Below are positions 1 through 12,904 of a DNA stretch of 64,000 nt, piece after piece; the stretch's first letter is position 1; every line of letters begins with the position of its first letter. Both the position numbers and the translations under genes were made by a program. Under the pieces are notes generated by a model. That model did not search any database. It was not told the origin of the DNA and saw nothing but the letters and a program-made list of their open reading frames with translations. This stretch comes from Hydractinia symbiolongicarpus (lineage: Eukaryota > Cnidaria > Hydrozoa > Anthoathecata > Hydractiniidae): positions 3,474,001-3,538,000 of the forward strand of contig NC_079880.1 of the NCBI RefSeq assembly GCF_029227915.1, written 5' to 3'.

Positions 1-364
1 ACGAAAACCCGCGACTTCCCGTAAATCCCGGACTCGGCCCGTATAGTCAAAAGTATACAAAGAAAGTACCCAGGGAGTAAACGCATTTCCCGAACGATTT
101 TTTAAATTAATTTTCACCACTAAAACGCATGAGACTTGTAGTTTTCAGAAATGTTTTCATTTTTGATGAGACGCTTAATAAAAGTGGTTTAATCGCCGGC
201 AAACGAAAACCCGCGATTTCCCGTAAATCCCGGGCTTGGCCCGTATAGTCGAATGTATACAAAGAAAGTACCCTGTGAGTAAACTCATTTCCAAAACGAT
301 TTTTTAAATTATCTTTTCACCACTAAAACGCTTGAGACTTGTAGTTTTCAAAAATTTTTTCATT
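1..364. repeat. Left flank: partial array before the 3176-bp duplication
   Basis: This stretch holds the end of a cut monomer, a C-type monomer and a GTGG/TCGAATG/CCCTGTGAG monomer. The copy ending near 364 has a private run AAAAATTTTTTC (usual form AAAAATGTTTTC) followed by GAGACTCTG. No gene is seen. Confidence 0.85.
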
Positions 365-1209
365 TTTGATGAGACTCTGAATAAAAGAAGTTTAATTGCC
401 GGCAAACGAAAACCCGCCATTTCCCGTAAACCCCGGACTCGGCCCGCATAGTCAAAAGTATACAAAGAAAGTACCCAGGGAGTAAACTCATTTCCCGAAC
501 GATTTTTTAAATTATTTTTTCACCACTAAATCGCATGAGACTTGTAGTTTTCAAAAATGTTTTCATTTTTGATGAGACGCTGAATAAAAGAAGTTTAATC
601 GCCGGCAAACGAAAACCTGCGATTTCCCGTAAATCCCGGACTCGGCCCGTATATTCAAAAGTATACAAAGAAAGTACCCAGGGTGTAAACTCATTTCCCG
701 AACGATTTTTTAAATTATTATTTCACCACAAAAGCCCATGAGACCTGTAGTATATAAAAATATTTTCATTTTTGATGAGACGCTGAATAAAAGAAGTTTA
801 ATCGCCGGCAAACGAAAACCTGCGATTTGCCGTAAATCCCGGACTCGGCCCGTATAGTCAAAAGTATACAAAGAAAGTACCCGGGGTGTAAACTCATTTC
901 CCGAACGATTTTTTAAATTATTATTTCACCACTAAAGCCCATGAGACTTTTAGTTTTTAAAAATGTTTTTATTTTTAATGAGACGCTTAATGAAAGAGGT
1001 TTAATCGCCGGCAAACGAAAACCCGAGATTTCCCGAAATTCCCGGGCTTGGCCCGTATAGTCAAAAGTATACAAAGATAATACCCAGGGAGTAAACTCAT
1101 TTCCCGAACGATTTTTTAAATTATTATTTCACCACTAAAGCCCATGAGACTTGTAGTTTTTAAAAATGTTTTCATTTTTGATGAGACGCTGAATAAAAGA
1201 AGTTTAATC

Positions 1210-1412
1210 GCCGGCAAACGAAACCCTGCGATTTCCCGTAAATCCCGGACTCGGCCCGTATAGTCAAAAGTATACAAAGAAAGTACCCAGGGTGTAAACT
1301 CATTTCCCGAACGATTTTTTAAATTATTATTTCACCACTAAAGCCCATGAGACTTGTAGTATTTAAAAATATTTTCATTTTTGATGAGACGCTGAATAAA
1401 AGAAGTTTAATC
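1210..1412. repeat. Reference monomer, type B (203 bp)
   Basis: This copy is used here as the reference unit, counted from GCCGGC to the next GCCGGC. Its order of landmarks is GCCGGC, CCTGCGATTTCCCG, GGACTCGGCCCG, TCAAAAGTATACAAAG, CCCAGGGTG, TTTCCCGAACG, T6AAATTATTATTTCACC, GCCCATGAGAC, GTATTTAAAAATATTTTC, GATGAGACGCTGAAT. A hand count gives about 37% G+C, concentrated in the first 50 bp. Type B is the commonest type in 8-14 kb and recurs to the end. This individual copy has CGAAACCCTG in place of the usual CGAAAACCTG. Because 203 is not a multiple of 3, reading frames shift at every monomer. Confidence 0.9.
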
Positions 1413-1540
1413 GCCGGCAAACGAAAACCCGCGACTTCCCGTAAATCCCGGACTCGGCCCGTATAGTCAAAAGTATACAAAGAAAGAACCCAGGGAGTAA
1501 ACTCATTTCCCGAACGATTTTTTAAATTTTTTTCACCACT

Positions 1541-2352
1541 AAAACGCATGAGACTTGTAGTTTTTAAAAATGTTTTCATTTTTGATGAGACGCTGAATAA
1601 AAGAATTTTAATTGCCGGCAAACCAGAACCCGCGTCTTCCCGTAAATCCCGGACTCGGCCCGTATAGTCAAAAGTATACAAAGAAAGTACCCAGGGAGTA
1701 AACTCATTTTCCGAACGATTTTTTAAATTTTTTTTTCACCACTAAAACGCATGAGACTTGTAGTTTTCAGAAATGTTTTCATTTTTGATGAGACGCTTAA
1801 TGAAAGTTGTTTAATCGCCGGCAAACGAAAACCCGCGATTTCCCGTAAATCCCGGGCTTGGCCCGTATAGTCAAATGTATACAAAGAAAGTACCCTGTGA
1901 GTAAACTCATTTCCAGAACGATTTTTTAATTTATTTTTTCAACACTAAAACGCATGAGACTTGTAGTTTTTAAAAATGTTTTCATTTTTGATGAGACGCT
2001 GAATAAAAGAATTTTAATTGCCGGCAAACCAGAACCCGCGTCTTCCCGTAAATCCCGGACTCGGCCCGTATAGTCAAAAGTATACAAAGAAAGTACCCAG
2101 GGAGTAAACTCATTTTCCGAACGATTTTTTAAATTTTTTTTTCACCACTAAAACGCATGAGACTTGTAGTTTTCAGAAATGTTTTCATTTTTGATGAGAC
2201 GCTTAATGAAAGTTGTTTAATCGCCGGCAAACGAAAACCCGCGATTTCCCGTAAATCCCGGGCTTGGCCCGTATAGTCAAATGTATACAAAGAAAGTACC
2301 CTGTGAGTAAACTCATTTCCAGAACGATTTTTTAATTTATTTTTTCAACACT
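1541..2352. repeat. 406-bp dimer duplicated in tandem (D + A monomers)
   Basis: The pair of monomers marked by AAACCAGAACC and then by the TTG/TCAAATG core occurs at about 1541-1946 and again at 1947-2352, offset 406. The corresponding place in the second large copy (from about 4.72 kb) has the dimer once. The extra copy therefore arose in copy 1 after the 3176-bp duplication, or was lost from copy 2. Confidence 0.8.
1614..1816. repeat. Monomer type D (GCGTCTTCC)
   Basis: This 203-bp copy has CCCGCGTCTTCCCG in the GC-rich block, is preceded by TTAATTGCC in place of TTAATCGCC, and has AAACCAGAACC. Other D copies have AAACCAAAACC (for example 15.7, 16.9, 18.7 and 19.5 kb) or, near 37.1, 39.3, 40.8, 42.2, 42.6 and 49.9 kb, TCCCCGACTCGG. 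Type D is a minority lineage and usually precedes a type A or type E monomer. Confidence 0.8.
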
Positions 2353-2425
2353 AAAACGCATGAGACTTGTAGTTTTCAAAAATGTTTTCATTTTTGATGA
2401 GACGCTTAATGAAAGAGGTTTAATC

Positions 2426-2628
2426 GCCGGCAAACAAAAACCCGAGATTTCCCGTAAATCCCGGGCTTGGCCCGTATAGTCAAAAGTATACAAAGATAGT
2501 ACCCAGGGAGTAAACTCATTTCCCGAACGATTTTTTAAATTATTATTTCACCACTAAAGCCCATGAGACTTGTAGTTTTTAAAAATGTTTTCATTTTTGA
2601 TGAGACGCTGAATAAAAGAAGTTTAATT
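2426..2628. repeat. Monomer type E (CCCGAGATT / GATAGTACC)
   Basis: This 203-bp copy joins the CGGGCTTGGCCCG inverted repeat of type A to the TCAAAAG and CCCAGGGAG of types B and C, with CCCGAGATT in the core, AATGAAAGAGG before it and AAGATAGTACC after it. It looks like an A/B recombinant that spread as its own lineage (inference). This copy has CAAACAAAAAC in place of CAAACGAAAAC. Similar copies are near 5.2, 16.1, 17.3, 19.9, 42.0, 49.7 and 54.6 kb. Confidence 0.8.
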
Positions 2629-3235
2629 GCCGGCAAACGAAAACCCGCGACTTACCGTAAATCCCGGACTCGGCCCGTATAGTCAAAAGTATACAAAGAA
2701 AGTACCCAGGGAGTAAACTCATTTCCCGAACGATTTTTTAAATTAATTTTCACCACTAAAACGCATGAGACTTGTAGTTTTCAGAAATGTTTTCATTTTT
2801 GATGAGACGCTTAATGAAAGTTGTTTAATCGCCGGCAAACGAAAACCGCGATTTCCCGTAAATCCCGGGCTTGGCCCGTATAGTCGAATGTGTACAAAGA
2901 AAGTACCCTGTGAGTAAACTCATTTCCCGAACGAATTTTTAAATTATTTTTTCACCACTAAAATGCATGAGACTTGTAGTTTTCAGAAATGTTTTCATTT
3001 TTGATGAGACGCTTAATAAAAGTGGTTTAATCGCCGGCAAACGAAAACCCGCGATTTCCCGTAAATCCCGGGCTTGGCCCGTATAGTCCAATGTATACAA
3101 AGAAAGTACCCTGTGAGTAAACTCATTTCCGAAACGATTTTTTCAATTATCTTTTCACCACTAAAACGCATGGGACTTGCAGTTTTCAAAAATGTTTTCA
3201 TTTTTGATGAGACGCTTAATAAAAGAGGTTTAATC

Positions 3236-3370
3236 GCCGGCAAACGAAATCCCGCGATTTCCCGTAAATCCCGGGCTTGGCCCGTATAGTCGAATGTATA
3301 CAAAGAAAGTACCCAGAGAGTAAACTCATTTTTCATTTTTGATGAGACGCTTAATGAAAGAGGTTTAATC
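3236..3370. repeat. Truncated 135-bp monomer (68-bp deletion)
   Basis: The distance from GCCGGC to the next GCCGGC is 135 bp. AACTCATT runs straight into TTTCATTTTTGATGAG, so the segment from TTTCCCGAACG through GTAGTTTTCAAAAATG is missing. The ends share short T-rich homology, which fits a microhomology deletion or replication slippage (inference). The preceding CCCAGAGAG is also unusual. Confidence 0.85.
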
Positions 3371-5803
3371 GCCGGCAAACGAAAACCCGCGATTTCCCGT
3401 AAATCCCGGCCTTGGCCCGTATAGTCGAATGTATACAAAGAAAGTACCCTGTGAGTAAACTCATTTCCAGAACGATTTTTTAATTTATTTTTTCAACACT
3501 AAAACGCATGAGACTTGTAGTTTTCAAAAATGTTTTCATTTTTGATGAGACGCTGAATAAAAGAAGTTTAATTGCCGGCAAACGAAAACCCGCCATTTCC
3601 CGTAAACCCCGGACTCGGCCCGCATAGTCAAAAGTATACAAAGAAAGTACCCAGGGAGTAAACTCATTTCCCGAACGATTTTTTAAATTATTTTTTCACC
3701 ACTAAATCGCATGAGACTTGTAGTTTTCAAAAATGTTTTCATTTTTGATGAGACGCTGAATAAAAGAAGTTTAATCGCCGGCAAACGAAAATCTGCGATT
3801 TCCCGTAAATCCCGGACTCGGCCCGTATAGTCAAAAGTATACAAAGAAAGTACCCAGGGTGTAAACTCATTTCCCGAACGATTTTTTAAATTATTATTTC
3901 ACCACAAAAGCCCATGAGACCTGTAGTATATAAAAATATTTTCATTTTTGATGAGACGCTGAATAAAAGAAGGTTAATCGCCGGCAAACGAAAACCTGCG
4001 ATTTGCCGTAAATCCCGGACTCGGCCCGTATAGTCAAAAGTATACAAAGAAAGTACCCGGGGTGTAAACTCATTTCCCGAACGATTTTTTAAATTATTAT
4101 TTCACCACTAAAGCCCATGAGACTTTTAGTTTTTAAAAATGTTTTTATTTTTAATGAGACGCTTAATGAAAGAGGTTTAATCGCCGGCAAACGAAAACCC
4201 GAGATTTCCCGAAATTCCCGGGCTTGGCCCGTATAGTCAAAAGTATACAAAGATAATACCCAGGGAGTAAACTCATTTCCCGAACGATTTTTTAAATTAT
4301 TATTTCACCACTAAAGCCCATGAGACTTGTAGTTTTTAAAAATGTTTTCATTTTTGATGAGACGCTGAATAAAAGAAGTTTAATCGCCGGCAAACGAAAC
4401 CCTGCGATTTCCCGTAAATCCCGGACTCGGCCCGTATAGTCAAAAGTATACAAAGAAAGTACCCAGGGTGTAAACTCATTTCCCGAACGATTTTTTAAAT
4501 TATTATTTCACCACTAAAGCCCATGAGACTTGTAGTATTTAAAAATATTTTCATTTTTGATGAGACGCTGAATAAAAGAAGTTTAATCGCCGGCAAACGA
4601 AAACCCGCGACTTCCCGTAAATCCCGGACTCGGCCCGTATAGTCAAAAGTATACAAAGAAAGAACCCAGGGAGTAAACTCATTTCCCGAACGATTTTTTA
4701 AATTTTTTTCACCACTAAAACGCATGAGACTTGTAGTTTTTAAAAATGTTTTCATTTTTGATGAGACGCTGAATAAAAGAATTTTAATTGCCGGCAAACC
4801 AGAACCCGCGTCTTCCCGTAAATCCCGGACTCGGCCCGTATAGTCAAAAGTATACAAAGAAAATACCCAGGGAGTAAACTCATTTTCCGAACGATTTTTT
4901 AAATTTTTTTTTCACCACTAAAACGCATGAGACTTGTAGTTTTCAGAAATGTTTTCATTTTTGATGAGACGCTTAATGAAAGTTGTTTAATCGCCGGCAA
5001 ACGAAAACCCGCGATTTCCCGTAAATCCCGGGCTTGGCCCGTATAGTCAAATGTATACAAAGAAAGTACCCTGTGAGTAAACTCATTTCCAGAACGATTT
5101 TTTAATTTATTTTTTCAACACTAAAACGCATGAGACTTGTAGTTTTCAAAAATGTTTTCATTTTTGATGAGACGCTTAATGAAAGAGGTTTAATCGCCGG
5201 CAAACAAAAACCCGAGATTTCCCGTAAATCCCGGGCTTGGCCCGTATAGTCAAAAGTATACAAAGATAGTACCCAGGGAGTAAACTCATTTCCCGAACGA
5301 TTTTTTAAATTATTATTTCACCACTAAAGCCCATGAGACTTGTAGTTTTCAGAAATGTTTTCATTTTTGATGAGACGCTTAATGAAAGTTGTTTAATCGC
5401 CGGCAAACGAAAACCGCGATTTCCCGTAAATCCCGGGCTTGGCCCGTATAGTCGAATGTGTACAAAGAAAGTACCCTGTGAGTAAACTCATTTCCCGAAC
5501 GAATTTTTAAATTATTTTTTCACCACTAAAATGCATGAGACTTGTAGTTTTCAGAAATGTTTTCATTTTTGATGAGACGCTTAATAAAAGTGGTTTAATC
5601 GCCGGCAAACGAAAACCCGCGATTTCCCGTAAATCCCGGGCTTGGCCCGTATAGTCCAATGTATACAAAGAAAGTACCCTGTGAGTAAACTCATTTCCGA
5701 AACGATTTTTTCAATTATCTTTTCACCACTAAAACGCATGGGACTTGCAGTTTTCAAAAATGTTTTCATTTTTGATGAGACGCTTAATAAAAGAGGTTTA
5801 ATC

Positions 5804-5938
5804 GCCGGCAAACGAAATCCCGCGATTTCCCGTAAATCCCGGGCTTGGCCCGTATAGTCGAATGTATACAAAGAAAGTACCCAGAGAGTAAACTCATTTT
5901 TCATTTTTGATGAGACGCTTAATGAAAGAGGTTTAATC
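5804..5938. repeat. Second copy of the 135-bp truncated monomer
   Basis: The breakpoint and neighbours are the same as at 3236-3370, offset 2568, so the deletion predates the large duplication. The next monomer begins GTCGGC in place of GCCGGC, a change private to this copy. Confidence 0.85.
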
Positions 5939-6110
5939 GTCGGCAAACGAAAACCCGCGATTTCCCGTAAATCCCGGCCTTGGCCCGTATAGTCGAATGT
6001 ATACAAAGAAAGTACCCTGTGAGTAAACTCATTTCCAGAACGATTTTTTAATTTATTTTTTCAACACTAAAACGCATGAGACTTGTAGTTTTCAAAAATG
6101 TTTTCATTTT

Positions 6111-7611
6111 TGATGAGACGCTGAATAAAAGAAGTTTAATCGTTGGCAAACGAAAACCTGCGATTTCCCGTAAATCCCGAGTCGGCCCGTATAGTCAAAA
6201 GTATACAAAGAAAGTACCCAGGGTGTAAACTCCTTTCCCGAACGATTTTTTAAATTATTATTTCACCACTAAAGCCCATGAGACTTGTAGTATTTAAAAA
6301 TATTTTCATTTTTGATGAGACGCTGAATAAAAGAAGTTTAATCGCCGGCAAACGAAAACCCGCGACTTCCCGTAAATCCCGGACTCAGCCCGTATAGTCA
6401 AAAGTATACAAAGAAAGTACCCAGGGAGTAAACTCATTTCCCGAACGATTATTTAAATTATTTTTTCACCACTAAAACGCATGAGCCTTGTAGTTATCAA
6501 AAATGTTTTCATTTTTGATGAGACGCTGAATAAAAGAAGTTTAAACGCCGGCAAACGAAAACCTGCGATTTCCCGTAAATCCCGGACTCGGCCCGTATAG
6601 TCAAAACTATACAAAGAAAGTACCCAGGGTGTAAACTCATTTCCCGAACGATTTTTTAAATTATTATTTCACCACTAAAGCCCATGAGACCTGTAGTATA
6701 TAAAAATATTTTCATTTTTGATGAGACGCTGAATAAAAGAAGTTTAATCGCAGGCAAACGAAACCCCGCGACTTTCCGTAAATCCCGGACTCGGCCCGTA
6801 TAGTCAAAAGTATACAAAGAAAGTACCCAGGGTGTAAACTCATTTCCCGAACGAATTTTTAAATTATTTTTTCACCACTAAAACGCATGAGACCTGTAGT
6901 ATATAAAAATATTTTCATTTTTGATGAGACGCTGAATAAAAGAAGTTTAATCGCAGGCAAACGAAACCCCGCGACTTTCCGTAAATCCCGGACTCGGCCC
7001 GTATAGTCAAAAGTATACAAAGAAAGTACCCAGGGTGTAAACTCATTTCCCGAACGAATTTTTAAATTATTTTTTCACCACTAAAACGCATGAGACTTGT
7101 AGTTTTCAAAAATGTTTTCATTTTTGATGAGACGCTGAATAAAAGAAGTTTAATCGCCGGCAAACGAAAACCTGCGATTTGCCGTAAATCCCGGACTCGG
7201 CCCGTATAGTCAAAAGTATACAAAGAAAGTACCCGGGGTGTAAACTCATTTCCCGAACGATTTTTTAAATTATTATTTCACCACTAGAGCCCATGAGACT
7301 TTTAGTTTTTAAAAATGTTTTTATTTTTAATGAGACGCTGAATAAAAGAAGTTTAAGTGCCGGCAAACGAAAACCCGCGACTTCCCGTAAATCCCGGACT
7401 CGGCCCGTATAGTCAAAAGTATACAAAGATAGTACCCAGGGAGTAAACGCATTTCCCGAACGATTTTTTAAATTAATTTTCACCACTAAAACGCATGAGA
7501 CTTGTTATTTTCAGAAATATTTCCATTTTTGATGAGACGCTTAATGAAAGTTGTTTAATCGCCGGCAAACGAAAACCCACGATTTCCCGTAAATCCCGGG
7601 ATTGGCCCGTA
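6111..7611. repeat. Mixed B/C/A monomers with a single-monomer duplication
   Basis: About seven monomers, mainly B and C. The unit with GCAGGC, CGAAACCCCG, ACTTTCCG and GTAGTATATAAAAATA occurs twice in a row (GCAGGC at 6750 and 6953, 203 bp apart). This is the smallest-scale duplication in the window, at about 6688-6890 and 6891-7091. The remainder is ordinary array and no gene is seen. Confidence 0.8.
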
Positions 7612-7968
7612 TAGTCGAATGTATACAAAGAAAGTACCCTGTGAGTAAACTCATTTCCCGAACGAATTTTTAAATTATTTTTTCACCACTAAAACGCATG
7701 AGACTTGTAGTTTTCAGAAATGTTTTCATTTTTGATGAGACGCTTAATAAAAGTGGTTTAATCGCCGGCAAACGAAAACCCGCGATTTCCCGTAAATCCC
7801 GGGCTTGGCCCGTATAGTCGAATGTATACAAACAAAAAGTACCCTGTGAGTAAACTCATTTCCAAAACGATTTTTTAAATTATCTTTTCACCACTAAAAC
7901 GCTTGAGACTTGTAGTTTTCAAAAATGTTTTCATTTTTGATGAGACGCTGAATAAAAGAAGTTTAATT

Positions 7969-8171
7969 GCCGGCAAACGAAAACCCGCCATTTCCCGTAA
8001 ACCCCGGACTCGGCCCGCATAGTCAAAAGTATACAAAGAAAGTACCCAGGGAGTAAACTCATTTCCCGAACGATTTTTTAAATTATTTTTTCACCACTAA
8101 ATCGCATGAGACTTGTAGTTTTCAAAAATGTTTTCATTTTTGATGAGACGCTGAATAAAAGAAGTTTAATC
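7969..8171. repeat. Monomer type F (CCCGCCATTT / GCATAG)
   Basis: This 203-bp copy has CCCGCCATTT, GTAAACCCCGG and CCCGCATAG, and is followed by the AATCGCATGAG tail variant. The full set of changes is confined to the left of the window (near 0.4, 3.6, 8.0, 8.4, 10.6, 11.0 and 11.6 kb). Its spread therefore stayed local, and its copies mark the 3176-bp, 2642-bp and 609-bp duplications. Confidence 0.85.
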
Positions 8172-10747
8172 GCCGGCAAACGAAAACCTGCGATTTCCCG
8201 TAAATCCCGGACTCGGCCCGTATAGTCAAAAGTATACAAAGAAAGTACCCAGGGTGTAAACCCATTTCCCGAACGATTTTTTAAATTATTATTTCACCAC
8301 TAAAGCCCATGAGACTTGTAGTATTTAAAAATATTTTCATTTTTGATGAGACGCTGAATAAAAGAAGTTTAATCGCCGGCAAACGAAAACCCGCCATTTC
8401 CCGTAAACCCCGGACTCGGCCCGCATAGTCAAAAGTATACAAAGAAAGTATCCAGGGAGTAAACTCATTTCCCGAACGATTTTTTAAATTATTTTTTCAC
8501 CACTAAATCGCATGAGACTTGTAGTTTTCAAAAATGTTTTCATTTTTGATGAGACGCTGAATAAAAGAAGTTTAATCGCCGGCACGCGAAAACCTGTGAT
8601 TTCCCGTAAATCCCGGACTCGGCCCGTATAGTCAAAAGTATACAAAGAAAGTACCCAGGGTGTAAACCCATTTCCCGAACGATTTTTTAAATTATTATTT
8701 CACCACTAAAGCCCATGAGACTTGTAGTATTTAAAAATATTTTCATTTTTGATGAGACGCTGAATAAAAGAAGTTTAATCGCCGGCAAACGAAAACCTGC
8801 GATTTCCCGTAAATCCCGGACTCGGCCCGTATAGTCAAAAGTATACAAAGAAAGTACCCAGGGTGTAAACTCATTTCCCGAACGATTTTTTAAATTATTA
8901 TTTCACCACTAAAGCCCATGAGACTTGTAGTATTTAAAAATATTTTCATTTTTGATGAGACGCTGAATAAAAGAAGTTTAATCGCCGGCAAACGAAAACC
9001 TGCGACTTCCCGTAAATCCCGGACTCGGCCTGTATAGTCAAAAGTATACAAAGAAAGTACCCAGGGAGTAAACTCATTTTCCAAACGATTTTTTAAATTT
9101 TTTTTTCACCACTAAAACGCATGAGACTTGTAGTTTTCAGAAATGTTTTCATTTTTGATGAGACTCCTAATGAAAGTTGTTTAATCGCCGGCAAACGAAA
9201 ACCCGCGATTTCCCCTAAATCCCGGGCTTGGCCCGTATAGTCGAATGTATACAAAGAAAGTACCCTGTGAGTAAACTCATTTCCAGCACGATTTTTTAAT
9301 TTATTTTTTCAACACTAAAACGCATGAGACTTGTAGTTTTCAAAAATGTTTTCATTTTTGATGAGACGCTTAATGAAAGAGGTTTAATCGCCGGCAAACG
9401 AAAACCCGAGATTTCCCGTAAATCCCGGGCTTGGCCCGTATAGTCAAAAGTATACAAAGAAAGTACCCAGGGTGTAAACTCATTTCCCGAACGATTTTTT
9501 AAATTATTATTTCACCACTAAAGCCCATGAGACTTGTAGTATTTAAAAATATTTTCATTTTTGATGAGACGCTGAATAAAAGAAGTTTAATCGCCGGCAA
9601 ACGAAAACCCGCGACTTCCCGTAAATCCCGGACTCGGCCTGTATAGTCAAAAGTATACAAAGAAAGTACCCAGGGAGTAAACTCATTTTCCGAACGATTT
9701 TTTAAATTTTTTTTCCACCACTAAAACGCATGAGACTTGTAGTTTTCAGAAATGTTTTCATTTTTGATGAGACGCCTAATGAAAGTTGTTTAATCGCCGG
9801 CAAACAAAAAACCCGCGATTTCCCGTAAATCCTGGGCTTGGCCCGTATAGTCGAATGTATACAAAGAAAGTACCCAGGGTGTAAACTCATTTCCCGAACG
9901 ATTTTTTAAATTATTATTTCACCACTAAAGCCCATGAGACTTGTAGTATTTAAAAATATTTTCATTTTTGATGAGACGCTGAATAAAAGAAGTTTAATCG
10001 CCGGCAAACGAAAACCTGCGATTTCCCGTAAATCCCGGACTCGGCCCGTATAGTCAAAAGTATACAAAGAAAGTACCCAGGGTGTAAACTCATTTCCCGA
10101 ACGATTTTTTAAATTATTATTTCACCACTAAAGCCCATGAGACTTGTAGTATTTAAAAATATTTTCATTTTTGATGAGACGCTGAATAAAAGAAGTTTAA
10201 TCGCCTGCAAACGAAAACCCGCGACTTCCCGTAAATCCCGGACTCGGCCTGTATAGTCGAATGTATACAAAGAAAGTACCCTGTGAGTAAACTCATTTCC
10301 CGAACGAATTTTTAAATTATTTTTTCACCACTAAAACGCATGAGACTTGTAGTTTTCAGAAATGTTTTCATTTTTGATGAGACGCTTAATAAAAGTGGTT
10401 TAATCGCCGGCAAACGAAAACCCGCGATTTCCCGTAAATCCCGGGCTTGGCCCGTATAGTCGAATGTATACAAACAAAGTACCCTGTGAGTAAACTCATT
10501 TCCAAAACGATTTTTTAAATTATCTTTTCACCACTAAAAAGCTTGAGACTTGTAGTTTTCAAAAATGTTTTCATTTTTGATGAGACGCTGAATAAAAGAA
10601 GTTTAATTGCCGGCAAACGAAAACCCGCCATTTCCCGTAAACCCCGGACTCGGCCCGCATAGTCAAAAGTATACAAAGAAAGTACCCAGGGAGTAAACTC
10701 ATTTCCCGAACGATTTTTTAAATTATTTTTTCACCACTAAATCGCAT

Positions 10748-11965
10748 GAGACTTGTAGTTTTCAAAAATGTTTTCATTTTTGATGAGACGCTGAATAAAA
10801 GAAGTTTAATCGCCGGCAAACGAAAACCTGCGATTTCCCGTAAATCCCGGACTCGGCCCGTATAGTCAAAAGTATACAAAGAAAGTACCCAGGGTGTAAA
10901 CCCATTTCCCGAACGATTTTTTAAATTATTATTTCACCACTAAAGCCCATGAGACTTGTAGTATTTAAAAATATTTTCATTTTTGATGAGACGCTGAATA
11001 AAAGAAGTTTAATCGCCGGCAAACGAAAACCCGCCATTTCCCGTAAACCCCGGACTCGGCCCGCATAGTCAAAAGTATACAAAGAAAGTACCCAGGGAGT
11101 AAACTCATTTCCCGAACGATTTTTTAAATTATTTTTTCACCACTAAATCGCATGAGACTTGTAGTTTTCAAAAATGTTTTCATTTTTGATGAGACGCTGA
11201 ATAAAAGAAGTTTAATCGCCGGCAAACGAAAACCTGCGATTTCCTGTAAATCCCGGACTCGGCCCGTATAGTCAAAAGTATACAAAGAAAGTACCCAGGG
11301 TGTAAATCCATTTCCCGAACGATTTTTTAAATTATTATTTCACCACTAAAGCCCATGAGACTTGTAGTTTTCAAAAATGTTTTCATTTTTGATGAGACGC
11401 TGAATAAAAGAAGTTTAATCGCCGGCAAACGAAAACCTGCGATTTCCCGTAAATCCCGGACTCGGCCCGTATAGTCAAAAGTATACAAAGAAAGTACCCA
11501 GGGTGTAAACCCATTTCCCGAACGATTTTTTAAATTATTATTTCACCACTAAAGCCCATGAGACTTGTAGTATTTAAAAATATTTTCATTTTTGATGAGA
11601 CGCTGAATAAAAGAAGTTTAATCGCCGGCAAACGAAAACCCGCCATTTCCCGTAAACCCCGGACTCGGCCCGCATAGTCAAAAGTATACAAAGAAAGTAC
11701 CCAGGGAGTAAACTCATTTCCCGAACGATTTTTTAAATTATTTTTTCACCACTAAATCGCATGAGACTTGTAGTTTTCAAAAATGTTTTCATTTTTGATG
11801 AGACGCTGAATAAAAGAAGTTTAATCGCCGGCAAACGAAAACCTGCGATTTCCCGTAAATCCCGGACTCGGCCCGTATAGTCAAAAGTATACAAAGAAAG
11901 TACCCAGGGTGTAAACCCATTTCCCGAACGATTTTTTAAATTATTATTTCACCACTAAAGCCCAT
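10748..11965. repeat. 609-bp (three-monomer) tandem duplication inside copy 2
   Basis: Type F cores at 11031 and 11640 are 609 bp apart and are flanked by matching B monomers with the CCCAGGGTGTAAACCC variant. Copies are about 10748-11356 and 11357-11965. Copy 1 of the enclosing 2642-bp repeat lacks it, so it is the younger event. Confidence 0.8.
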
Positions 11966-12904
11966 GAGACTTGTAGTATTTAAAAATATTTTCATTTTTG
12001 ATGAGACGCTGAATAAAAGAAGTTTAATCGCCGGCAAACGAAAACCTGCGATTTCCCGTAAATCCCGGACTCGGCCCGTATAGTCAAAAGTATACAAAGA
12101 AAGTACCCAGGGTGTAAACTCATTTCCCGAACGATTTTTTAAATTATTATTTCACCACTAAAGCCCATGAGACTTGTAGTATTTAAAAATATTTTCATTT
12201 TTGATGAGACGCTGAATAAAAGAAGTTTAATCGCCGGCAAACGAAAACCTGCGACTTCCCGTAAATCCCGGACTCGGCCTGTATAGTCAAAAGTATACAA
12301 AGAAAGTACCCAGGGAGTAAACTCATTTTCCGAACGATTTTTTAAATTTTTTTTTCACCACTAAAACGCATGAGACTTGTAGTTTTCAGAAATGTTTTCA
12401 TTTTTGATGAGACGCCTAATGAAAGTTGTTTAATCGCCGGCAAACGAAAACCCGCGATTTCCCCTAAATCCCGGGCTTGGCCCGTATAGTCGAATGTATA
12501 CAAAGAAAGTACCCTGTGAGTAAACTCATTTCCAGAACGATTTTTTAATTTATTTTTTCAACACTAAAACGCATGAGACTTGTAGTTTTTAAAAATGTTT
12601 TCATTTTTGATGAGACGCCTAATGAAAGAGGTTTAATCGCCGGCAAACGAAAACCCGAGATTTCCCGTAAATCCCGGGCTTGGCCCGTATAGTCAAAAGT
12701 ATACAAAGAAAGTACCCAGGGTGTAAACTCATTTCCCGAACGATTTTTTAAATTATTATTTCACCACTAAAGCCCATGAGACTTGTAGTATTTAAAAATA
12801 TTTTCATTTTTGATGAGACGCTGAATAAAAGAAGTTTAATCGCCGGCAAACGAAAACCCGCGACTTCCCGTAAATCCCGGACTCGGCCTGTATAGTCAAA
12901 AGTA

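Larger units (their letters stand above)
365..6110. repeat. 3176-bp tandem duplication, second copy shortened by 608 bp
   Basis: Copy 1 is about 365-3540 and copy 2 about 3541-6110. At the left end the offset is 3176 (TTAATTGCC with the type F core at 395 and 3571). It falls to 2568 further right (3013 against 5581), so copy 2 lacks three monomers: one unit of a 406-bp dimer duplicated only in copy 1, and one C-type monomer missing near 5.34 kb. Shared private changes include GTAGTATATAAAAATA, CCCGAAATTCCCG and a 135-bp truncated monomer. 3176 equals 16 monomers less that truncation and a few single-base indels. Confidence 0.85.

Noticed and set aside
3013-3438. Minus-strand open reading frame of 141 codons (copied at 5581-6006)
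   Set aside because: It is a read-through of two and a half monomers and repeats the same peptide segments within itself. It exists because few stop codons fall in this frame. Similar 60-140 codon frames recur at almost every monomer on both strands, overlap each other, and change with each indel.
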